Of a DNA stretch of 64,000 bases, positions 52,087-60,196 are shown in pieces. The stretch lies in assembly GCA_011525915.1 (NCBI GenBank), contig WYBM01000025.1, forward strand, positions 1 through 64,000. Direction: 5' to 3'. Numbering within the stretch: the stretch's first letter is position 1; every line of letters starts with the position of its first letter. The DNA is from Ardenticatenaceae bacterium. GTDB lineage: Bacteria > Chloroflexota > Anaerolineae > Promineifilales > Promineifilaceae. Both the position numbers and the translations under genes were made by a program. The notes beneath the pieces were generated by a model. It was given only the letters and a program-made list of their open reading frames with translations. It ran no database searches and was not told the origin of the DNA.

Positions 52087-53991
52087 TTAAGCGTCGCTAA
52101 ATTCACCTTCGATCACATCTTCATCCTGACCCGCTGCGCCGTCATTACTGGCACCGGACTCAGGTGCAGCATCAGCCGGGCCTGCCTGCTGCTGGTACAT
52201 AGCGGCACCGGCCTCATTCATAACCGCCATGAGCTGGTCAGCCGCACTATTCATGGCTTCAGCATCATTGCTGGCTAACGCGGACCGGGTGGCCTCGATA
52301 CGGTCGCGTATCGCCGCCTTGTTTGACTCTGGCAGTTTGTCCCCGTTTTCGTCTAAGAACTTCTCAGCACTATAAACGGTTGAATCCGCCTTATTATGGG
52401 CTTCTACCACGCCCTTACGCTGGGCATCCTCGGCTGCATGCTGCTCGGCGTCTTTTACCATATGGTCAATCTCTGAGTCACTCAAACCACTGGACGGGAT
52501 GATTTGCATGGCCTGTTTGCGTCCCGTGGCCTTATCTGAAGCGCTGACGTTCAGGATACCGTCGGCGTTGATATCAAAGGTGACTTCAATTTGCGGAACG
52601 CCACGCGGTGCCGGCGGCAGGCCATCCAATATAAAACGGCCCAGGCTTTTATTGTCAGCCGCCATGGGTCGTTCACCCTGGGTCACATGAATCTCCACCT
52701 GGGTCTGACCATCAGCGGCCGTAGAGAATATCTGGCTCTTCTTGGTGGGGATGGTGGTGTTGCGTTCAATAAGCGACGTGGCTACGCCGCCTAACGTCTC
52801 AATGCTCAAAGTCAGGGGGGTAACATCCAGAAGCAATACATCTTTCACGTCACCACCCAGGACACCGGCTTGAATGGCCGCCCCAATGCCCACAACTTCG
52901 TCAGGATTTACGCCTTTGTGCGGTTCACGCCCGAAAAAGGTCTTGACGGCTTCTTGTATGGCTGGCATACGCGTCATACCACCCACCAATACCACCTGGG
53001 TAATATCGCCGATCGCCAGCCCGGCATCTTTTAATGCCTGGCGGCAAGGATCAATAGAACGTTTGATAAGTTCATCGGTCAACTGCTCAAATTTGGCCCG
53101 GGTCAACGTCAGGTTTAAGTGTTTAGGGCCATTGGCATCGGCTGTAATGTAGGGCAGGTTAAGTTCTGTTTGCATGGTGGTAGAAAGCTCAATCTTGGCT
53201 TTTTCCGCCGCTTCACGCAGACGCTGCAAAGATTGGCGATCATTACGCAAATCAATCCCTTCTTCCATTTTAAACTGTTCGGCTGCCCAATCGATAATTT
53301 TTAAGTCAAAGTCATCCCCGCCCAGAAAGGTATCACCATTGGTGGATTTAACCTCAAAAACGCCATCGCCCACTTCAAGAATAGAAATGTCAAAGGTACC
53401 GCCACCCAGATCGTAGACGGCGATGGTCTCGTCACGGGTATTACCCAGGCCATACGCCAGAGAGGATGCCGTAGGTTCATTAACTATACGCATCACTTCC
53501 AGGCCGGCAATTTTACCGGCGTCTTTTGTAGCCTGGCGCTGGCTGTCATTAAAGTAAGCGGGAACGGTGATAACGGCCTGGGTGATGGGTTGGCCCAGAT
53601 AAGCTTCCGCGTCTGTTTTTATTTTTTGCAGGATCATGGCTGAAATCTCAGGGGGTGAGTATTCACGATCGCTCATAACCACGCGGATGTCGCCATTGGG
53701 CGCCTTACGCACGTCATAGGGCACATATTTGCGCGCCTTTTCCACGGCCGGGTCATCGTATTTCCGCCCCATAAAGCGCTTGACAGAGTAGACGGTGTTC
53801 TGTGGGTTAATGACTGCCTGGCGTTTGGCAACCTGCCCCACCAGGCGCTCCCCGGTTTTGGGATTGGTGGCCACGATGGAGGGGAACAGGCGGCCACCTT
53901 CAGCGCTGGGGATGACGGTGGGTTCACCGCCTTCCATGACGGCAGCGACCGAGTTGGTTGTACCTAAATCAATTCCGATTATTTTTCCCAT
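52087..53991 (-). CDS. dnaK: Chaperone DnaK (Hsp70)
   Basis: 634 residues, normal length. The ATPase domain starts [17 protein letters not shown] and has [13 protein letters not shown] and [19 protein letters not shown] motifs. The linker is [19 protein letters not shown], then the substrate-binding domain and a helical lid. The C-terminus is acidic ([12 protein letters not shown]). GAGGAC precedes ATG. It works with GrpE and DnaJ, encoded next to it. Confidence 0.99.
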   Translation of the reverse strand: MGKIIGIDLGTTNSVAAVMEGGEPTVIPSAEGGRLFPSIVATNPKTGERLVGQVAKRQAVINPQNTVYSVKRFMGRKYDDPAVEKARKYVPYDVRKAPNGDIRVVMSDREYSPPEISAMILQKIKTDAEAYLGQPITQAVITVPAYFNDSQRQATKDAGKIAGLEVMRIVNEPTASSLAYGLGNTRDETIAVYDLGGGTFDISILEVGDGVFEVKSTNGDTFLGGDDFDLKIIDWAAEQFKMEEGIDLRNDRQSLQRLREAAEKAKIELSTTMQTELNLPYITADANGPKHLNLTLTRAKFEQLTDELIKRSIDPCRQALKDAGLAIGDITQVVLVGGMTRMPAIQEAVKTFFGREPHKGVNPDEVVGIGAAIQAGVLGGDVKDVLLLDVTPLTLSIETLGGVATSLIERNTTIPTKKSQIFSTAADGQTQVEIHVTQGERPMAADNKSLGRFILDGLPPAPRGVPQIEVTFDINADGILNVSASDKATGRKQAMQIIPSSGLSDSEIDHMVKDAEQHAAEDAQRKGVVEAHNKADSTVYSAEKFLDENGDKLPESNKAAIRDRIEATRSALASNDAEAMNSAADQLMAVMNEAGAAMYQQQAGPADAAPESGASNDGAAGQDEDVIEGEFSDA

Positions 53992-54036
53992 TTGTTTTTG
54001 TCCTCATTTGTATTGATGCTTTGCCTGAACCAGCTA

Positions 54037-54600
54037 TTATTCGGCCACAACCACAAGCGACGGCCGTATCACCCGGTCGCCTATTTTGTAACCCTTTTGC
54101 AATTCCTGGCAAATCATGCCACTTTCATGCTCATCAGACGGCTCTTGCGTAATAGCTTCATGTAAATTTGGGTCAAAGGGTTGACCAATAGCTTTAATAG
54201 GGGTGACATTGAAGTTTTCTAAAATGGTCAGCAATTTTCGCTGTACCAGTTCCATGCCTTCCAGCCAGCTATCTTCGCGGATAACTTCGGGCACGTTCAT
54301 CAGGGCACGTTCAAAGTCATCTAACACGGGCAGCAGCTTTTTCATCACATCAGATGTGGCTGTGCCATACAATTCTATACGTTCTTTTTCCATACGCCGG
54401 CGCGCATTAGCAAACTCTGCCTGGCTGCGCAGCCAACGGTCTTTGTAATCTTCAGCTTCAGCCTGGGCGGCAGCCAGCTGCTCCTCCACGGTGGGGGGGG
54501 CTGGTTCTGCATCGGTTACGGCCGTGTCTGTTAATGTCGGTTGGGCTGTTGCCAACTCTTCTGTGTTCTCTTCTTTCACAATGTCGTCACCTGCCTGCAT
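54037..54600 (-). CDS. grpE: Nucleotide exchange factor GrpE
   Basis: 187 residues. An acidic N-terminus leads to a long coiled coil (about 33-85: EEQLAAAQAEAEDYKDRWLR, SQAEFANARRRMEKER). The C-terminal beta domain ends GYKIGDRVIRPSLVVVAE, the family signature. It opens DnaK for ADP release. Its ATG directly follows the hrcA TAA (TAAATG), so translation is likely coupled. Confidence 0.97.
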   Translation of the reverse strand: MQAGDDIVKEENTEELATAQPTLTDTAVTDAEPAPPTVEEQLAAAQAEAEDYKDRWLRSQAEFANARRRMEKERIELYGTATSDVMKKLLPVLDDFERALMNVPEVIREDSWLEGMELVQRKLLTILENFNVTPIKAIGQPFDPNLHEAITQEPSDEHESGMICQELQKGYKIGDRVIRPSLVVVAE

Positions 54601-55656
54601 TTACTCTCTTACCTCATTCTCTTGCATCGTAGTGATGGGCAGCTCTTCCAAATAATATTCGTAGACAAAGCCACTCATCAGGTTGGCTACATAACGGACG
54701 GCGGCCACGTTACGGCCGTAAGACATACGTGTCGGCCCAATAACGGCCACTGTACCGCTAAATTCATCCACAACGCCATAGCGCGAAAGGATAATGGAAC
54801 AATCTTTCAGTTCCTCCCAACGCCCTTCACCGCCAATAACCACCTGAACCCCACGCTCCTCTGTTTGGGTCTCTGACAGCATGGTGGCCAGCAGCGTTCG
54901 CTCTTCCAAAAAACGAACGGCCTGGCGGGTGCTGGCATCTTCAACAATATTAATCAGGCCATCTCGGTAAATATCACTGATAGGCCGGGCATCGGCGCGC
55001 ACTAAAGTTTCGTGTACCAGCACCGCTACATCGCGTTCCAAAGCATCCAAAGAGCCCATACGGGCCCGCACCTCATCCGCCGTGGCATTGGCAAACAGCG
55101 CATTCACGTGATCGGCGGCTACACTTAACTGCGCCTGGGTCATGGGTTCCGCCAGGGTCAGCATTTGCTGTTTCACTTCACCCCCATAGAGCACCACGAT
55201 CATTAAGACCAGACGACCTTGGGTGGAAATGAGCTGAAGGTGTTTAAAACGGTTAGCAGACGGCCGTGGCGGTGTCACAAAACTGGCACCTAAAGAGGTG
55301 CGGGCTAGGATGGCGGCGGCCAGCCGTATCCATTGGTCCAGGTCTAGACGTGCCTGGTGAAACTGGTGGCGGATCATCTGCTGTTCATCCATAGGTAGAT
55401 GAAATTCACCTAACAATTTCTGGACAAAGTAACGGTACCCCTGTTCAGTAGGTACACGCCCAGCGGATGTATGCAGTTGCATCACGTAACCCAGTTCCGT
55501 CAGGACGGAAAATTCGTTGCGCACTGTGGCAGAACTCACACCCAGGTCAAATTGCTCCACCAACATCTTTGAACCGGTGGGTAATCCTGTTTCAATATGA
55601 TGCCGGACAACAAGTTCCAGCAATTTTTCCTGGCGGTCGGTTAATTCGTAAAACAT
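54601..55656 (-). CDS. hrcA: Heat-shock repressor HrcA
   Basis: 351 residues. N-terminal winged helix (LTDRQEKLLELVVRHHIETG, PTGSKMLVEQFDLGVSSATV, RNEFSVLTELGYV), then a GAF-like domain and the C-terminal end (SYGRNVAAVRYVANLMSGFV). HrcA binds the CIRCE operator and represses this operon until stress. The operator is at 55702-55728, 46 bp upstream. It is the first gene of hrcA-grpE-dnaK-dnaJ-prmA. Confidence 0.97.
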   Translation of the reverse strand: MFYELTDRQEKLLELVVRHHIETGLPTGSKMLVEQFDLGVSSATVRNEFSVLTELGYVMQLHTSAGRVPTEQGYRYFVQKLLGEFHLPMDEQQMIRHQFHQARLDLDQWIRLAAAILARTSLGASFVTPPRPSANRFKHLQLISTQGRLVLMIVVLYGGEVKQQMLTLAEPMTQAQLSVAADHVNALFANATADEVRARMGSLDALERDVAVLVHETLVRADARPISDIYRDGLINIVEDASTRQAVRFLEERTLLATMLSETQTEERGVQVVIGGEGRWEELKDCSIILSRYGVVDEFSGTVAVIGPTRMSYGRNVAAVRYVANLMSGFVYEYYLEELPITTMQENEVRE

Positions 55657-55701
55657 CTGTCACTTAACAATTGGCCTTTCTAAAGATGGTGGCCATAAAA
55701 A

Positions 55702-55728
55702 ATAGCACTCATGTGACACGAGTGCTAA
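55702..55728. promoter_or_regulatory. CIRCE operator
   Basis: ATAGCACTC-N9-GAGTGCTAA matches the CIRCE consensus (TTAGCACTC-N9-GAGTGCTAA) except for one base. It lies just downstream of the predicted transcription start of hrcA. Confidence 0.97.
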
Positions 55729-55743
55729 GACAGCACATCAGTT

Positions 55744-55772
55744 ATCATAACATGGCCGAAATGGAGCGTCAA
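55744..55772 (-). promoter_or_regulatory. Sigma-70 promoter of the hrcA operon
   Basis: On the minus strand TTGACG (55772-55767), 17 bases, then TATGAT (55749-55744). Transcription would begin near 55737, which places CIRCE at about +10 to +36, the classical arrangement. Confidence 0.88.
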
Positions 55773-55863
55773 ATAAGAACCATGTTAGATCAGCCAAGCC
55801 CGGCCGATGAGGGGGCTTTTTACACTATGGGTTCGTTCAAAAATAACTTTGGGCTTTTATCAA

Positions 55864-55939
55864 GTGATCAGTCATCACTGTTCAGTCATCAGTCCAGAGG
55901 AACACTCAACTGAACAGTGATCACTGAACACTGATTACT
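55864..55939. repeat. TGATCAGTCATCACTGTTCAGT-type palindrome, family B copy 3
   Basis: Left half has CATCACTGTTCAGTCATCAG, right half CTGAACAGTGATCACTGA; they pair over most of their length around CCAGAGGAACAC. It lies between the hrcA promoter and the end of the sugar-transferase gene. Confidence 0.75.
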
Positions 55940-55988
55940 TCAAAATACCAAGTTAATTGTAAATGAGCCCTATGTGCCATCCAGGGAT

Positions 55989-57533
55989 TTACTTTTTGGC
56001 ATCCACCACGGGGTTAGGTGAAACGATGGCCGGTTCGTTTTCATGCAAAGGTGGCGTGAGAATTTCTGACGGCCGTACATCCGTAGGCTGTTTAAACGTA
56101 TTCTTCCGCTCCATTAACTGCCATAACGTACGCAAAAGAATTTTAATATCCAACAAAACAGACCAATTGGCAGAATACCACAGGTCATACTTGGTCCGCT
56201 CTTCAATAGAAGTATCCCCGCGCAGTCCATTCACCTGTGCCCAACCGGTCATCCCCCCTTTTTCCTGGTGGCGCTCCATATAACGCGGCACTGTTTTGCG
56301 AAAATGTTCTACATAATGAGCCTGCTCCGGCCGCGGCCCTACCAGGCTCATTTCGCCAATCAGCACATTTATCAGCTGCGGCAGTTCATCTACATCAACT
56401 TTGCGCAAAAACCGGCCTAAACGTGTCTGTCGGGGATCGTTATCGGTAGTCCAACCAGGCCCATGTTCTTCGGCATCATTACGCATGGAACGGAATTTAA
56501 TCATGCGGAAGGGCTTGCCATCCAACCCCATTCTCTCCTGTATAAAAAAAACGGGGCCAGGGGACTCCAGTTTAATGGCCGTGGCAATTAACATCATCAA
56601 CGGTGAAAGGAAAATCAGCCCAATAAACGCGCCAATCATATCCATCACGCGCTTAAAGATAAGCATATAACCACGTAAGGCATAATCCCTTACCGCCAAC
56701 AGCGGTAAGCCACCCAGGGCGTCAATGCTGGCTTCTGAAGTCATAAATTGGAAGACATCTGGAAAAATTTTGACGGACACCCGGCCCCGGTCACAATAGG
56801 AAATGACCCGCACCGTCTCACGGTGCCCTTTTTCCGGCATGGCAATAATAACTTCATCGACGTCAAATTCTTCAATAAGGGTGGGTAAATCTTCAGGATA
56901 CCCCAAGACGGGTATGCCCTGCACTTCTTCGATGGTATCAGCGCCATTTACCACACCCACCAACTCATAACCCAGGTAAGGCGACCATTGAATACGCTGG
57001 ATGATGATCTGGGCCATCTCCCCGGAACCCACAATGATGAGCCGGTCTTTGCCCCAACCATAATCGCGCAGTTTGTTACGCACCATCTGATGAGCCAGGC
57101 GGCCAAGCAGCAGCAAAACAATAGCCAACAGCCAGGCATAAATGATCATAGCGCGTGGGTAATCTAAGATGATGGAATTGTTTTTGAATACAAACGTAGA
57201 AATGGCCACGGAGATCAATGTACCAATGGACACGGCCGTAAACACATAATAAGATTGATCAACCCGTGATACCGCGCGGGGAATGTAATATTGCTTGTAG
57301 AGAAAAAGGGTGATAACAATGGCGGCAATTTGCAACAGCATGAGCCCGGCATAGCTGGACAATGGGTATATGTGTACCAATGGCTCTGGCCATTCTACAG
57401 AAACACGCAGTTGATATGCCAGAACAAAAGCTATGGCTATCAGGAAAATATCTAAGATAAATAATGATATGGAATAAATATTCCTGAGTTTCTGCGTTGT
57501 CATAACACCGTTTATAAACGCAAGGATTTTCAC
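55989..57533 (-). CDS. Polyprenyl glycosylphosphotransferase (exopolysaccharide initiating enzyme)
   Basis: 514 residues from GTG 57533, or 504 from ATG 57503; neither has a good ribosome site. Four to five N-terminal membrane segments (YSISLFILDIFLIAIAFVLA onward), a Rossmann-like middle (RLIIVGSGEMAQIIIQRIQW), another membrane segment (VMDMIGAFIGLIFLSPLMML), and the catalytic end with SPGPVFFIQERMGLDGKPF, KFRSMRNDAEEHGP, KVDVDELPQLINVLIGEMSL and VGPRPEQ. It moves a hexose-1-phosphate to undecaprenyl phosphate to start a surface polysaccharide. No other glycan genes are near. Confidence 0.93.
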   Translation of the reverse strand: MKILAFINGVMTTQKLRNIYSISLFILDIFLIAIAFVLAYQLRVSVEWPEPLVHIYPLSSYAGLMLLQIAAIVITLFLYKQYYIPRAVSRVDQSYYVFTAVSIGTLISVAISTFVFKNNSIILDYPRAMIIYAWLLAIVLLLLGRLAHQMVRNKLRDYGWGKDRLIIVGSGEMAQIIIQRIQWSPYLGYELVGVVNGADTIEEVQGIPVLGYPEDLPTLIEEFDVDEVIIAMPEKGHRETVRVISYCDRGRVSVKIFPDVFQFMTSEASIDALGGLPLLAVRDYALRGYMLIFKRVMDMIGAFIGLIFLSPLMMLIATAIKLESPGPVFFIQERMGLDGKPFRMIKFRSMRNDAEEHGPGWTTDNDPRQTRLGRFLRKVDVDELPQLINVLIGEMSLVGPRPEQAHYVEHFRKTVPRYMERHQEKGGMTGWAQVNGLRGDTSIEERTKYDLWYSANWSVLLDIKILLRTLWQLMERKNTFKQPTDVRPSEILTPPLHENEPAIVSPNPVVDAKK

Positions 57534-57667
57534 GTTACGATTGTAACAAACAGTTCAGGAGCTTCAAGTTAACTTTCTCTCCGTTTTCACATCATTCAGC
57601 CACCTCTTAACCTACGTCAACCCCAAGCTCATGATTAGGCATATAATATCCTTTCTTACACGCCCTT

Positions 57668-57771
57668 CTAGTACCAGTAAATCAGAAGTCCGTCATCCGT
57701 TTTCAGTAGACTATTTCCAGAGGTAGGCCAGCACTGAAAACTGTACACAGATGACTGAAAACTGGTACTAG
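57668..57771. repeat. Palindromic intergenic repeat, family A copy 4
   Basis: 104 bp with perfect 11-bp terminal arms CTAGTACCAGT (57668-57678) and ACTGGTACTAG (57761-57771). It is the best preserved copy and shares CTATTTCCAGAGGTAGGCCA in the middle. It lies 24 bp before the ctpA start. Confidence 0.9.
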
Positions 57772-57795
57772 GACACACGCTTCTGGAGGCATTTT

Positions 57796-59016
57796 ATGAA
57801 AGAGAATCGCGGACGCACCACATTTACCGTGTTGCTTTTTACACTTCTGGGCTTTTTTGGCGGATACACCCTGGCGCAGTCACCGGCCGCACCGTACCGT
57901 CTTTTTGGCACTCCGCCGCTTTCGGCTGAAGCCCAAACACAGTTTGAACCATTCTGGGAAGTCTGGGAGCTTGTTCACGACAGCTATTATCAGCAGCCGG
58001 TAGATGATGGAACGCTGGTGGAAGGCGCTATTGTCGGTTTGCTAGAAACGTTGGAAGATGAGCATACACGTTATTTATCACCAGAAGACCAGGAAGCGGC
58101 TGAACGCTCGTTTTCAGGAGAGTATTCAGGAATTGGCGCGGAGGTAGAATCGGTAGAAGGCCATATTACCATTGTATCTCCCATTGACGGGTCGCCAGCG
58201 CAAGCTGCCGGTTTGCAACCAGGGGACATTATTCGGGCAGCCGATGGTGTGTCTCTGACAGATATGGATGTGACAGAGGCGGCCGCCCTGGTACGCGGGC
58301 CAGCCGGCACGGCCGTGAAACTGACCATCGAGCGTGACGGCGAAACCTTTGATGTGGAAATTATACGTGACGTGGTTAAACTGGTCAGCGCCACGGGCGA
58401 AGTGTTAGACGAAGGCATTGCTTACATTCGCCTGAGCCGCTTTGGCGAAACAACCCATGAAGAACTAAAAGGGGTCGTAGAAACGTTGATGGCGGAAAAC
58501 CCTTCGGGTTTGATTCTGGATTTACGGCGCAATCCGGGGGGCGCGCTGGACACCACAGTAGAGATCTCCGATGAATTTTTGCCTGAAGGGACCGTGCTGT
58601 TAGAACGTTTTGGCAACGGCCGTGAACGGGTCTTTACATCTGAAAATGGCGGCCTGCTAGAGGAAATACCCCTGGTGGTGCTCATAGATGAAGGCAGCGC
58701 CAGCGCCTCTGAAGTGTTGGCCGGCGCTATTCAAGACCGGGGGCGCGGCGTGCTGATTGGGCAAACCTCCTTTGGCAAAGGCACTGTCCAAACCTGGCAT
58801 ACACTGGCCAACAAAGGGGGGATACGCCTCACCATTGCCCAATGGTTGACACCAAAAGAGACATCCATCCATAAACAAGGCCTGGCCCCTGATTACTTTA
58901 TCCCCTTACCTGCTACAGAAGATGGGGAAACGTTTACAGATACGCAGCTGCAAGCAGCCATAGACCTTCTAACCGGCAAGGAGATTATCAGCATGCCACC
59001 TGATGACGAAGGGTAA
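57796..59016 (+). CDS. ctpA: C-terminal processing protease (S41 family)
   Basis: 406 residues with GGAGG before ATG. N-terminal signal or membrane anchor (FTVLLFTLLGFFGGYTLAQS). The PDZ domain lies at about 110-190 (GIGAEVESVEGHITIVSPID, GLQPGDIIRAADGVSLTDMD). The catalytic part has GLILDLRRNPGGALDTTVEI, the serine segment EGSASASEVLAGAI and the lysine near 330 (SFGKGTVQ). It cuts proteins outside the membrane from their C-terminus. The protease does not form an obvious operon. Confidence 0.96.
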   Translation: MKENRGRTTFTVLLFTLLGFFGGYTLAQSPAAPYRLFGTPPLSAEAQTQFEPFWEVWELVHDSYYQQPVDDGTLVEGAIVGLLETLEDEHTRYLSPEDQEAAERSFSGEYSGIGAEVESVEGHITIVSPIDGSPAQAAGLQPGDIIRAADGVSLTDMDVTEAAALVRGPAGTAVKLTIERDGETFDVEIIRDVVKLVSATGEVLDEGIAYIRLSRFGETTHEELKGVVETLMAENPSGLILDLRRNPGGALDTTVEISDEFLPEGTVLLERFGNGRERVFTSENGGLLEEIPLVVLIDEGSASASEVLAGAIQDRGRGVLIGQTSFGKGTVQTWHTLANKGGIRLTIAQWLTPKETSIHKQGLAPDYFIPLPATEDGETFTDTQLQAAIDLLTGKEIISMPPDDEG

Positions 59017-59040
59017 TGGCGTGAGTGATTGATTTAGGGC

Positions 59041-60117
59041 TCAGTTTGCTTCAATGGTCATTATCCAGCCAAAGCGGTCTGGCACACGGCCGTATTGAAT
59101 CCCTGTCAGCTCGTCATACAGATGTTTGGCCACCGGGCCGCTCTGGCCATCGTTGATGAGGTATTCCTTGTCTTGAAAACCAAACTTGCCTACCGGGGCA
59201 ATGACCGCCGCCGTACCGCAGCCAAACACTTCCGTAATGTTGCCGGACTGAATGTCGGCCAGCATCTGATGTACGTCCAGCATCTCTTCAGTCACCTCAT
59301 AACCCAGGTCGCGCCCCAACTCGATGATCGATTGGCGTGTTATGCCGGGCAGAATACTGCCTGTCAGCGGCGGCGTCACGATCTTCTGGCCGGCGTACAC
59401 AAAACAAATGTTCATGGCCCCCACTTCTTCAATATACCGCCCTTCGATAGCATCCAGCCACAACACCTGCGAATACCCTTTGGCCTGGGCTTCCACCCCC
59501 ACAAACAGGCTGGCGGCATAGTTGCCCCCTGTTTTGGCGTCGCCCACACCGCCACGTACAGCGCGGCGGTACTGATCAGAAATGTACACCGGCACCGGGC
59601 TAAAGCCCTGCTTAAAATAAGGCCCTACCGGCCCCAAAATAACAAAGTGCAGGTAGCTTTTACTGGCATGCACACCCAGGGCGGGGTCAGTGGCAATCAT
59701 GGTAGGCCGAATGTAAAGTGACGCCCCAGGGTATGTGGGCACCCAGGCCTGCTCCATCTCAATCAGCCGGGCAATGGCTGACAAATGCGCTTCTTCATCC
59801 ACAGAGGCCATGGCCATACGCCGGGCAGAGACATTAAACCGCTTCATGTTTTCCCACGGGCGAAAGAGGTTAATGTGGCCGTCAGGGCGGCGGTAAGCCT
59901 TGGTGCCTTCAAAGATTTCTTGGGCATAGTGAAAGACGGCCGTAGACGGCGCCAACACCAGCGGTTCATACGGGCCAATTTTGGCGTCATGCCACCCCTT
60001 TTCAGGTGAATACTTCTGGCTGAACATGCGATTGGTAAACTTGTCACCAAACCCAAAATCATCGGTTGGTGGTGTCTTTAGGTTACTTTCATCCAGGGGC
60101 AAAATTTGTATATCCAT
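59041..60117 (-). CDS. ilvE: Branched-chain amino acid aminotransferase
   Basis: 358 residues with AGAGGA before ATG. It is of the longer BCAT type: FGDKFTNRMFSQKYSPEKGW, HYAQEIFEGTKAYRRPDGHI, the PLP lysine near residue 195 in GDAKTGGNYAASLF, QVLWLDAIEGRYIEEVGAMN, and GSILPGITRQSIIELGRDLG. It makes or breaks down Leu, Ile and Val with PLP. Convergent with ctpA. No other branched-chain genes lie nearby. Confidence 0.97.
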   Translation of the reverse strand: MDIQILPLDESNLKTPPTDDFGFGDKFTNRMFSQKYSPEKGWHDAKIGPYEPLVLAPSTAVFHYAQEIFEGTKAYRRPDGHINLFRPWENMKRFNVSARRMAMASVDEEAHLSAIARLIEMEQAWVPTYPGASLYIRPTMIATDPALGVHASKSYLHFVILGPVGPYFKQGFSPVPVYISDQYRRAVRGGVGDAKTGGNYAASLFVGVEAQAKGYSQVLWLDAIEGRYIEEVGAMNICFVYAGQKIVTPPLTGSILPGITRQSIIELGRDLGYEVTEEMLDVHQMLADIQSGNITEVFGCGTAAVIAPVGKFGFQDKEYLINDGQSGPVAKHLYDELTGIQYGRVPDRFGWIMTIEAN

Positions 60118-60196
60118 GAGTTATCCTCTTACTGTGCAGTTGCTCGCCTGATGTTTATTATCCCGCCTTTTACTTTCCAGGCAAGGCGCACGCTGT

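Noticed and set aside
55780..55850. AAGCCC...GGGCTTTTTAC as a terminator on the plus strand
   Set aside because: No plus-strand gene ends there, and the stem is only 6 bp with a long loop.
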